From Plasmodium coatneyi (Eukaryota; Apicomplexa; Aconoidasida; Haemosporida; Plasmodiidae): DNA of 64,000 bases. Numbering within the stretch: the stretch's first letter is position 1; each line of letters opens with the position of its first letter. Location of the stretch: the NCBI RefSeq assembly GCF_001680005.1, contig NC_033561.1, forward strand, positions 310,001 to 374,000, written 5' to 3'. Of the stretch, positions 34,715-44,838 are shown one piece after another. Under the pieces are notes generated by a model that was not told the origin of the DNA, made no database searches, and worked only from the letters and a program-made list of their open reading frames with translations. The position numbers and the translations under genes were made by a program.

Positions 34715-37237
34715 TTTGTTCGCAGGGGCATTATATCTCTCATGGGGGAGAGGACCTTTATCAGCCTCACACTTCGTATATGCCTAGACACACCTGTATT
34801 TACACACATACGAAGGTACTTAGCTACTCATCTGTTCGTGTGAATCCCCTTCGCTCAAAAACGCAGCTTCCAATTTCTCCTGTATCTCTACCTACGTGTA
34901 GGAAGTGTAGAACTGCCCTTACGCAACGATCTACACGCTGAACCTTCGAATGGTCGAAGGGAACCAAATATAATTACGCCAAACTGCTTACAAACACTGG
35001 AAGGAATAAACATACACGCACATCGCATATGGACATACAAAATGGTTTTATAAATGGCGAGTAAAGAGGCTCAAGAAGCACATCTAGGCAAGCAAAATAA
35101 TCCGTTCCCACTTAAACACACGTATGCATTAAAAAGGAAACAGGGGAAAACACATTGCGGTGGCTCCGACGGACAGGCTCCTAGCAAAATCTGCCACGAG
35201 AATCGCACGAACAGGGGGTAACAGAAAAAAAAAAAAAAAAAAAAAAAGTAAAGAAATAACGAAATAACGAAGTAGGTAAACCCTTAAATAGCTACGTGGT
35301 GAAATGATGAGATAATTAAAAGGTGGCAGAAGAGGGGGAGACAGAGGAGGATGAAACTCTTAGGCATATGCAACTATACGTATACCCATGATCAGAAAAC
35401 ACAATGAAAAATACGCATCAAGAACGGACGTCCAAACGCGTACACTGTATCTTCAGACGGGTCTTCCAAAATACATACGCACATACGTTCATACATACAT
35501 GCTACACACAAGTGCAAATATATACACACATATATATGTGTATTCACTTATGTGTGAAAAGGCAAAACTTCAAATTCGCCTTCTTTGTCAGTTTTGAATC
35601 CTATGCAGGGAAAACGAATCCCCCCTTGGTAGATTTGCTCCTATAACACTACAGAAAAAAATGCTTCTACTATTTTACAAACTATGTAGAAATGTCGCCT
35701 GCGCAAACTGTACTGTACAACTGCCGCCAAGGGGAAAAAAAAAAAAAAACACGCGTATACATATATGCACGCACGTATGGCGCTATCAATTTCGGTGAAG
35801 CAATGTGGAAAATACTCAACAGCAGCGTCAATACATGTTCTGCGTGTGCCTTTCCGTGGCGCCGTTTTTTCTCCTGTTTTTCCACCTCGCGACATTCACA
35901 TATAGGAAAACGCAGAAGTGCGTGTATTTGCTCACTCACGCATGTATACTCACCAATGTGATGTACCCATGCACGTAAGCGTTCACGCAGATATACGCCT
36001 GGCCGATTCAGTCGCTGCACACGACGGACGCGGTGTACTCTTCGCGATTTTTGAAGTTGCATGAAATTTCCCCAAATCCTACTTTCTCCAGTTTATAAAA
36101 AAAAGACGAAAAAAAAAAATACTTCTTCTATCATATAAAATGGAAATGTCTTAACCATTCATGTGTTACTTTGTGTATGTGTAACAAATGCACAGCGGCA
36201 AAATGTTGGCGACTCGAGTTTACGCGGATTTACACCGATATATGCGCCTCTATGCATACTGACACGTACCACGCATGTTTATGCATATCTATGCAAATCC
36301 CTCCGTACACATTTACACATGTACTGTAAAATTGGAATACTTAATTGTAGTCAAACGTCCTCTCAAATAAAAAAATTGCTTACTCGTATTTGCGCCTCAT
36401 TGTTAACGATGAACTGACGACGGCGGAAAATAAATGCATAAAATGGGGGAAAAAAGAAATGCATTACTATGACACAATGTGGAGCAACTTCCCGCATATT
36501 AATTTAACTTTTTATTCATTCATTTGTTTTAAAAAAGGAGAAAGTCGTTTATCTTCACCCTATGAACAAAATTTTTTGGACGCATTAAAAATGGGAAAAC
36601 AAAAAAGCGATGTTTTATTTTTCTGCATATAATTTGTTCACATTCCGTTCTGCAGCGGTTTTGCAATTTTTTTTTAACAGTGTGCGCCGCCTACTAACGA
36701 ACGCGTAGGTAAAATATTCCCACCATGTGACACCCGAAAAAAACGACAATTCGAAATGGAACATTTGCAGAAGTTAGAAAAATGGGGACATTCAAAGTAA
36801 CCAACAAAGGCGTAACGCGCAAAATGAAAGCAGAAACTTAATCTGATCCTCCTACTTGGTACTTTCTACATTTCTACTTTTTTACAACTGCCCCTCGGAA
36901 AAAAATGTAATAAAAAGGATACCTTTAAAGTGTCGAAGGAAGGCCAAAAAAAATGCCCCCGTTCGATATTGCAAGTGTAAGTACAAAAGGGGAACAACTT
37001 CACAGAAGGGGGTAAAACAAAAATCCACAAGGAATAAATCAAATGTAGGTTTATTCTCCCATTATCTTCCATATAGTATAAGCACACTTACGTGCATACC
37101 TTTGCACACGCCCCACAATTTGGAAGTAGGACCCCGTCCTCGAGGCAAACCCCACCCCGTGTGTCATCAAAACGGATCGATACAAGATGGTCCACATTTG
37201 CGCGAACACCCAACACGCTACTACCATATTTGGATAG
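34715..37237. other. Intergenic region between divergent dynamin and repeat-protein genes
   Basis: It contains both promoters. A 55-codon plus ORF at 35054-35221 (MASKEAQEAHLGKQNNPF...) is the most coding-like short frame but lacks a family match. At 36953-36976 an ATG in an A-rich context encodes MPPFDIAS and runs into a perfect GTAAGT donor, possibly a 5' exon of the next gene. A/T runs occur at 35226-35247 and 35736-35749. Confidence 0.4.
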
Positions 37238-40200
37238 ATGAAGCTTTTACAAAAATGCAGAATTGTACCTGTGGCAAAGCAGTTGCTGATCCCCAGGAGG
37301 GTAAAAATCAGGGCACATGGAACGGTCGTACGGGATGAATGCACTAATGCGGGGGGCATCTCAATGGAGAATTGTTCGATAAGTGGCACCCCCCCGAAAG
37401 GAGTAAGTTCTGCCCCACGCGCGAACCCCCCTGGGCAATCCGAACTGGTCAGACAAATAAGAAAGTCCTGCAGAAAAGATGACCTGTGCAGCATATACAA
37501 ATTCTGCGATCAATTTGTGCACCTCCTAAAATTGAAGCAAATTAACCAAGACGATTTTTCCATAGTAATTCACCTGTTGAGTAAAAAAAAAATACACGAC
37601 AACAGCTTTTGGAGACGTATAGCCAGCACAGATAATGTGAATTTCATTTTCAGCATGAACTTGAAGCAGATAATTCTCACCTTGTACAGTATTGCCAATT
37701 CGTACAGGTACACCAGCTTGACCTTTTTAAACGAATTTACGCACAAGTTCATATTTGTCTTAAAATGCCAGAGGAAACTCCTTTCTCGAGGAGGAAAGGC
37801 CGTGCGGCAAAGGACAAGTGACCCCCTCATACGAGACAGTTACCACCCGTACGATGAATCGAACCACATAACTTTTCAGCCGGTCAACAATTTGATATAC
37901 CAAAAAGGGGGAACTAAAATTCAAGCCGACAATTACGCGAATGAATTTACATGTCTGACCAAAGAGAAGGAGGACCCCACATGGAATACGCTAATTTGCA
38001 AAAACGATGATCAAAATGTTAGTCCCCTCCTTAGGAATAGGAAAAACCATTTGAATGGTTTAGACCTAACGCTAATATGCAACACATACTCTAAGCTGAA
38101 CAACGTAGATGACCTGCAAAATGTAGAAGAATTAAAACAAATTATGTACAAACTTTTTCTCTATTTTTTATTCTTGAAAAGGATAAATTGTCACCATATT
38201 ATTCTCTTCATGTATAGCTACACACGGATGCGAGGAAGTATACACACAAATGTGCTACGCAAAGTGTGGAAGGTGTTACTAAGCCCCGCAAATGACCTGC
38301 AACAGCATTTTCACCAACTGCGTCTTGTGCACACCCTGGATGTGGGTTCATTAAACATGCTAATGAATGTACTGCAAAGGGGCAATATTAAGGAAGAAAC
38401 AATTTGCAAAGAAATTATCCTCTCCGTGGTTATAAATTTAAATTTGAAGAATGAAAAAAGGACCAAAATGAAGGGGTCTGTGTTAAGTGGACAAGACGTT
38501 AACTGTGCTGATCGGATCGACTATTTTGAAGACGAATTGGGTCATGCACCTCGATATTCCCTCTCCAGCCGCAGCAATGACACGGCCCAAGATAGTGACC
38601 CCCCCGTAACAGCGTGCACACCACATCATGGGGACCATTTCTGGATGCTAAAAAAAAGACAAACCCTCCTTGAACATTTTACAAACAAGGATTACACATA
38701 TGTAACGGACGACGACCCCCCCGTTAAACTAAAAAAGAAAGACTTGTGCTTCCTTGTCTACAATATGAACAAGTTGAAAATCAAAAATTACTACAATGTG
38801 TACGACTATATAAAGGACGAGTTGAATTCTAACCTGCCAGTTATGAATGTGTACAGCTGCTGCATCATGTTGGACAGCTTAATAAATTTAAATATACTTG
38901 ATGAAAAATTATTTAAAAAAATACTGACCACTTTGAAAATATTATTCGATAAAAATCACTATAACGAGAAGGACGTTACGGAAATTTTCTCATGCCTACG
39001 TACATACGACCAGAAAAGTTCCTCTCATCATATCGAAATATGCAACTTCCTACAATCCTTATATTTAAAAGTACAAATGAAGTTACAAAAATATAACTAC
39101 ATAAATTTAATTTCCATTTTCTGTTCCGCCTCTTACTTTAACATAATTTTTACCAACAATGTGCTGCAAGATTTGTGCATAGACGTCCTTAACAATTTTC
39201 AGTCAATCGATGTGAAAATGCTTCTCCTCTTTCTGTACTTCTTAAAAAGTAAAAATTACGAAATTAATATATTTTTTTTTAACACCATCATGGAGAATGT
39301 TCTTCCCAAAATAAAGGACGCGCAAATATTTTTTTACTCTTTTTATATTTTGTCAACTTTTGCTTCCAAGACGCTGCAAGAGGAGATTCCCATTTTGACC
39401 AAACTGGCCCAATTACTGCAGCGCAATGAAAACATGCTAAATGTAGAGGAAAAACTCGCCATCGCATTGCACACAGTTGTAACTCCTGTGTTGACGCTAA
39501 ATGAGACATTCTTCCTCTTCTGCGAAAAAGTGTTTATGGATATTTTATTTGCAGCACCTGAGGAGGGTCACACACCACCAAGCAGAAACAAACAACTTGA
39601 TACAACGCCAAAGGTAACCCCCCCCAAATGGAACAACACCTTTACCCCATATTTCATCAGCCGTGATAATCATAACAATTTGGCTACTACCGAATTGGAG
39701 GTTTTTCTTCCTCTGCTACTGTCAGATATGTATGAGAAGAAACATATCCTTTTTAAAAAGGGGCACTACTGCCTAACAACGCAAGGTGAAAAGAACAAAC
39801 ACACCAAACTGTTGGGAAGCCAGATAAACACACCTAAATTGGACGTACACTTCAACTATATATACATCAAATTGCAAAATGATGGCCTCAATTACTTCGT
39901 AAAAAATAAAATCCATTCGTTCGATTTGCAATTTTGCGCAAAACCGTTGGACACTCAAAGAGTGCAAAAATACACCACGGATTTAAACTCAAGCACATAT
40001 TCAAATGAAGCGGGAAAAAGGAACGACAGGACGATCCAATTTTGCAACGAAATGAGGGAACACTTCCCCAACTTGGAAGAAACTCTTTTTAATGTAATCA
40101 AAATATGTTATGAGGATTTTTTTATTTACACATTTTTCGCAAAAAAAAAGGACCAACATTCTTTTAATTATTGCAGCCCAAACGAACGCTGCAGTTACGC

Positions 40201-40306
40201 TGATTCCTTTTTCATACACAGGAATGATACCTTAATTATAAAATTGAAAAAAAATATGTTCATTAATTCGCTGCACATTCCGTATGTCCTAAAACCCTTT
40301 CTGTAA
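37238..40306 (+). CDS. Large helical-repeat protein, possibly mitochondrial RNA-binding
   Basis: Single open frame of 1022 aa from an ATG directly after ATAG. The start (MKLLQKCRIVPVAKQLLIPRR) is basic, lacks acids and resembles a mitochondrial presequence. Much of the protein is a series of helix pairs rich in Leu, Ile, Asn and Tyr (LKQIILTLYSIANSY, INLISIFCSASYFN, VKMLLLFLYFLKSK, LDSLINLNILDEKLF), the look of the heptatricopeptide/octotricopeptide repeat proteins that bind organellar RNA in Apicomplexa. I do not see a RAP domain at the C-terminus (…NSLHIPYVLKPFL). Hydrophilic inserts separate repeat blocks. A short upstream exon at 36953-36976 could add MPPFDIAS in phase 0. Function is inferred from architecture only. 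Confidence 0.7.
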   Translation: MKLLQKCRIVPVAKQLLIPRRVKIRAHGTVVRDECTNAGGISMENCSISGTPPKGVSSAPRANPPGQSELVRQIRKSCRKDDLCSIYKFCDQFVHLLKLKQINQDDFSIVIHLLSKKKIHDNSFWRRIASTDNVNFIFSMNLKQIILTLYSIANSYRYTSLTFLNEFTHKFIFVLKCQRKLLSRGGKAVRQRTSDPLIRDSYHPYDESNHITFQPVNNLIYQKGGTKIQADNYANEFTCLTKEKEDPTWNTLICKNDDQNVSPLLRNRKNHLNGLDLTLICNTYSKLNNVDDLQNVEELKQIMYKLFLYFLFLKRINCHHIILFMYSYTRMRGSIHTNVLRKVWKVLLSPANDLQQHFHQLRLVHTLDVGSLNMLMNVLQRGNIKEETICKEIILSVVINLNLKNEKRTKMKGSVLSGQDVNCADRIDYFEDELGHAPRYSLSSRSNDTAQDSDPPVTACTPHHGDHFWMLKKRQTLLEHFTNKDYTYVTDDDPPVKLKKKDLCFLVYNMNKLKIKNYYNVYDYIKDELNSNLPVMNVYSCCIMLDSLINLNILDEKLFKKILTTLKILFDKNHYNEKDVTEIFSCLRTYDQKSSSHHIEICNFLQSLYLKVQMKLQKYNYINLISIFCSASYFNIIFTNNVLQDLCIDVLNNFQSIDVKMLLLFLYFLKSKNYEINIFFFNTIMENVLPKIKDAQIFFYSFYILSTFASKTLQEEIPILTKLAQLLQRNENMLNVEEKLAIALHTVVTPVLTLNETFFLFCEKVFMDILFAAPEEGHTPPSRNKQLDTTPKVTPPKWNNTFTPYFISRDNHNNLATTELEVFLPLLLSDMYEKKHILFKKGHYCLTTQGEKNKHTKLLGSQINTPKLDVHFNYIYIKLQNDGLNYFVKNKIHSFDLQFCAKPLDTQRVQKYTTDLNSSTYSNEAGKRNDRTIQFCNEMREHFPNLEETLFNVIKICYEDFFIYTFFAKKKDQHSFNYCSPNERCSYADSFFIHRNDTLIIKLKKNMFINSLHIPYVLKPFL

Positions 40307-42859
40307 AACTGCAGAAATGGTCAGCAGCAGCGCACATGCGTTTTTGCATATTGGACAATTCGCCAATTGGCTGATTCACCAACTGATTGACTGCCTTCCT
40401 GCTTGCATGCTGAACTCGGCACAAGCATAATTAAGCCCGACCCCCCAAATCGTTCACTTTTTCTTTTTTTTTTTTTTCCGCAACGAAATTTTCCTCTTTT
40501 TCTACACTTTTTCGGTGTCATTTGGTTTATTTCCCCTGGTAACTACATCCGAATAGGAAAAAAAGATAGTGCGCAGTTTTTACCCCACCGTGTGCCACAC
40601 AAAATATGCATGTGTGTACGACCGTGGTGTACATTCTTTCCCATGTATGTTCACTCATTTATGTGTTACTAAACATTCCCATGAATCATACTGAAGGGAT
40701 ACACTTTTAAAAAGGGGATTACTATCCGTGGGAGGATATTCCTTAACAGGTACAATCTCACAAGTTCACTCCAAATGGGAATATACAGAATGTGCACTTA
40801 ATATGTGGCATGCAGAACTTCCCTAACCGCAACTGCACATTTGCACTGACACAGAAATACGCGGTAATAGTATCCCCCACACACACACTGAATAGTAAAA
40901 TTAAACATATTCTAAACGATCTAAGGAGCACCAATTTGTAGTCACTAATAAGGTGGGAGAAGTGCATCCCTTTCTACACTTATTATTTTTTACAGTTATT
41001 TTTTCTTCCCTCCAAATTTGCGCACCTCCCAATTTAAGCCATACCTTTAATGGATTCGCGACAAAGTACGTACTACCTCCACTCATTTTTTAAGCATTAA
41101 ATATATGTACTTACGGATGTACCAACCTACATATGCATATTCGCGCCTGCCACACTGAGCAGGAGGCCCTACGCCGGCACACAAAACTGCGCCTGCAAAA
41201 AACGCAATAAAAAAAAAGGAAAAGTGAAGGCAATCTTATCGCCTCGTGAACTGCAAAGGGATAATTTTCCTGAGCTCAATGATCAGTCAGCAAAACGTTG
41301 CGAAAAATTGTTTTCCCCACGTGTGGGTACTATTCGCGCGAGGAGCGCCCCTCCGCAAAAAACACGTACTTAAGAACATACATAGGAATATAGATACGAA
41401 CTTACTCTACATGCATTTAGATCCCCGTGTGCACAAAGGCTAACGAACGTGACTGGCACCCTCCACAAGTGTATATGCATTTTCTTTGTATATAAAAAGG
41501 GAAAAAATAAAATGAACCATAAATCAAGGAACCGCGGAATCCGTAATCGCGCCGTGGTGCAATCAAGTTCACCAAATTTTAACTGTTCCATAAGTCGTAG
41601 AAGGAACAGCTACCCAAAAAATTGCGACGTTAAAAAAAAAAAAAAATATAAATAATTACATACTATAAGCCGATAACGGCATGAAATGAAGTAACACTAG
41701 ATATGTGAAAAGTAAAATTAATATCCCAGTTCTTAAAAAGTTTAAAAAAATATGTAATGTGAAAGGGAGATGATACACAAAAAAAAAATAAACTGGTAAG
41801 CTTCATGCATATTTTACTCATAGATAAAAAAACAAATTGCGAGAAAAACAAATTTCCAAAGATTCACTTTTAATATAGTACCAACACGCATACGAAAATT
41901 ATTACAAAAATGAAAATGTAAAAAGAAGGAAAAAGGTTATCACCACAAGAGCTAAATCACCCACGCGGATACGCACAAACATTTAAGCATATATAAAACT
42001 GCTTGGCACATGTAGGAACGTACATATATTACATTATCGCATACGGATATATATTTTACATCCTTTGCAAGCAACATTTCTAGTAATTTACGCAACACAA
42101 CAGTAAAAGTTTTTTTTTTTTTTTTTACATGTTATTGGAAAATGCTTAATCGCGTAATGCATTTCATTGTCGTCAAAGGGGATACTTTGTAATTTGGAGA
42201 ACATACATATATATATTGTGTATATGTTTTTTTTCATTTCATGCCTTCTCCAGCGTTGCTCGGAATTAATGTTACCTTGAATTAGCAGGTCAAACACGCC
42301 TACGTGTGCAGCGTATCTTGCTGGGCTTGCCTCGTACACTGTGCATACACCTGACACGCATATATGCATATATACATATAAGCATATACGTGTTTGTGTT
42401 TATCTGTATGCATTTATTAATTTGCTTCCTTTTTTGCATACACGCGTGAGCATCCTTTAAATGTCACCTCGCAGGGAAAAGCACCCACATTACACCTCCG
42501 TGTATGACGTTTCGTACCCCCTTCTTCTGTGAAATTATATAAAGAAAGGAACACCCAAAAAGATGCTTTAACAAAAGAGAGTGCCCTCAGTATGTGTCGT
42601 TAGCATATCCATTTTAATGCCACTTTGCATTTGCATCAAATCAGTAGTTCTTCTACCCCACTTACCTGTTACGCCTTCGCACCGCTGACCCTGTTGAGGA
42701 TTAAATTGTGTGTCCTCTTGTGTTGCCTATATGTGCATATATATAAACAATTGTGTATAGTAAGAATTACTCGATTACCGCCCCGAGTACGAGACTATAA
42801 ACCGGTTTACACGTACCAACGTACCACACATATACAATTTTCAAATTCCTTTCGCGAAA
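40307..42859. other. Intergenic region upstream of ADP/ATP translocase
   Basis: No gene is secure. On the minus strand an A-rich-context ATG at 41086 encodes MSGGSTYFVANPLK up to a GTATGG donor (41044), with a phase-compatible hydrophobic frame from about 40923; this may be a small spliced membrane-protein gene. On the plus strand 41512-41655 is a 47-codon basic ORF (MNHKSRNRGIRNRAVVQSSS...). ATTGG-type degenerate repeats occur at about 40345-40400. The last few hundred bases should be the translocase promoter and 5' leader. Confidence 0.4.
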
Positions 42860-43765
42860 ATGAGTGGAGATTTCAAAACGAACTTCGCGGCCGACTTCCT
42901 CATGGGAGGTGTCTCAGCGGCCATTTCCAAAACAGTAGTTGCACCAATCGAGAGGGTAAAAATGCTTATCCAGACTCAGGATTCCATTCCAGAAATTAAA
43001 TCAGGACAAGTGGAAAGGTATTCAGGGCTAATCAACTGCTTTAAGAGAGTATCGCAGGAACAGGGGGTTATGTCCTTCTGGAGAGGAAACACAGCTAACA
43101 TTATTCGTTACTTCCCAACCCAAGCTTTCAATTTTGCATTTAAAGATTATTTTAAAAATGTCTTCCCCAAATATGACAAAAACACAGATTTTAGCAAATT
43201 TTTTTGTGTTAATATTTTATCCGGAGCAACAGCAGGTGCTATTTCGCTGTTAATTGTGTACCCCCTCGATTTTGCAAGAACAAGATTAGCATCGGATATC
43301 GGTAAAGGGAAGGACAGACAGTTCACAGGATTATTTGATTGCTTAACAAAAATATATAAACAAACTGGTCTGTTGTCCCTATACAGTGGTTTCGGCGTTT
43401 CTGTCACAGGTATTATTGTGTATCGAGGTTCCTATTTCGGATTATACGACAGTGCCAAAGCTCTCCTATTTAATAATGATAAAAATACAAATATCATCCT
43501 AAAATGGGCAGTCGCACAATCAGTAACCATATTAGCTGGGCTCATTTCCTACCCCTTCGATACTGTTCGAAGGAGAATGATGATGATGTCTGGAAGGAAG
43601 GCAAAGGAAGAAATTCAATACAAAAATACCCTCGATTGTTGGTTTAAAATTATGAAGAATGAGGGATTTGCTGGATTCTTTAAGGGCGCTTGGGCTAATG
43701 TCATTAGAGGTGCTGGAGGAGCTCTTGTGCTCGTCTTCTACGACGAATTGCAGAAGTTGATGTAA
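42860..43765 (+). CDS. Mitochondrial ADP/ATP translocase (adenine nucleotide translocator)
   Basis: Single exon, 301 aa, the normal length of the family. It exchanges cytosolic ADP for matrix ATP across the inner mitochondrial membrane. Three mitochondrial-carrier repeats are visible, each with the Px(D/E)xx(K/R) motif: PIERVK, PLDFAR and PFDTVR, and the nucleotide-translocator signature RRRMMM follows the third. The substrate-contact block GNTANIIRYFPTQAFNFAFKD and YRGSYFGLYD are typical of AAC proteins. The start is MSGDFKTNFAADFLMGG with no presequence, as expected. It is highly conserved with few inserts, so probably highly expressed. The gene converges on the small candidate gene and MCMDC2-like gene downstream. 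Confidence 0.97.
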   Translation: MSGDFKTNFAADFLMGGVSAAISKTVVAPIERVKMLIQTQDSIPEIKSGQVERYSGLINCFKRVSQEQGVMSFWRGNTANIIRYFPTQAFNFAFKDYFKNVFPKYDKNTDFSKFFCVNILSGATAGAISLLIVYPLDFARTRLASDIGKGKDRQFTGLFDCLTKIYKQTGLLSLYSGFGVSVTGIIVYRGSYFGLYDSAKALLFNNDKNTNIILKWAVAQSVTILAGLISYPFDTVRRRMMMMSGRKAKEEIQYKNTLDCWFKIMKNEGFAGFFKGAWANVIRGAGGALVLVFYDELQKLM

Positions 43766-44387
43766 CGGGCTCAGTGCAGATACATTATAATTGGTGAGGA
43801 CGGAGATTCTTTCTTGTCCGTCGCTGCAAAGTTGCCAAATTGCCCAATAGGCAAGCCATCCAGTTGCATGTTCCTTTTTTTTTTTTTTTTTTTTTTTTTA
43901 CGCGTGAATACATATGCACAGCATGACAGCAAATACGCAGAGAAGGACGAGGATGCCACTCTCCATTCTCCCCCAACTGTGAGAACACGCCTGTGAGGAT
44001 TGATCATTTTTGAAACGTCCTATTTTTACACAGTTCCAAAGCGCATACACAGTTCTCCAGTTCGCCCGTAAGGCTTACAGGCATGTAAGAACGCACACTT
44101 CGGTATTTTCATCCATTTTATTAACTGCTTACTTTCCTATTTTATTTTATTATATTTTTTTTTTTTTTTTTATGCTCTGCTCCACCGCCGTTGTCAAGGC
44201 GTATACATAATATATGCTTGTGTGCGTATGCGTAACTATACACATTTGTGCAACGTTTTCAGCCACCCCTACACTTTTTACGAAGCATTCGTCGTAATTC
44301 AGCTACCGTGAACATTACAGTGGATGCGCGATGCATTTCGTTCCATTGCTTCCTCTTCGGCAACGCTTTTTAAATAATTTATCAAAC
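43766..44387. other. Intergenic region after ADP/ATP translocase
   Basis: T runs at about 43876-43899 and 44157-44171; otherwise no gene seen. It presumably holds the translocase 3' untranslated region. Confidence 0.5.
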
Positions 44388-44656
44388 ATGGGAAAAAAGG
44401 AAGTTCCACCAAAGGTTGCGAAAAATGGCGCAAAGGATAAGGGACTCTGTCTGGTGAAGGAGGTCCATGCACATACATTTTTGCGACAGATAATGCGCCC
44501 TATTTATGCCCAAAATGGGCGAAAAAATGTTAATTAAAATGGGTAAAATGGCATAGTTACTTTTGTAAAACACCACCTCCAAGTGCACAGACATGGAGCA
44601 TCCTGAATGAAGGCGAAATTATTCTTTCCCTACAGGGTATAGGTAAACAAATTTAA
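44388..44656 (+). CDS. Candidate two-exon microprotein
   Basis: An ATG at 44388 opens a basic start, MGKKEVPPKVAKNGAKDKG, whose codons look coding. A second frame follows an AG acceptor at 44589-44590 and reads TWSILNEGEIILSLQGIG to a stop at 44654-44656. The two join in phase 0 if the donor is GTCCAT (exon 1 to 44462, 46 aa in total) or GTGAAG (exon 1 to 44453, 43 aa). Neither donor is strong, and exon 1 could instead run unspliced to a stop at 44537 (49 aa). I do not recognise the family. It ends 182 bases from the converging MCMDC2-like gene. Confidence 0.4.
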
Positions 44657-44838
44657 GAGAACACAAACGAGTTGCTTCCCACGCGAAAGGAATTTTGTTC
44701 ACATTTCCCTTTACCTTCGTCTGCATCACAAATCTGTGCAATGCGATCTGCTAGTGGGGGGTGAACAAACTGGCCTAGTACTTATGATCGTACACGTACT
44801 TACGTGTAGATATTTTCCTGTGCGCTCATCTGGACCTC

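Noticed and set aside
35682..36062. 126-codon minus frame rich in Arg
   Set aside because: No family match, contains a homopolymer, and the opposite strand also has an open frame; composition looks accidental.
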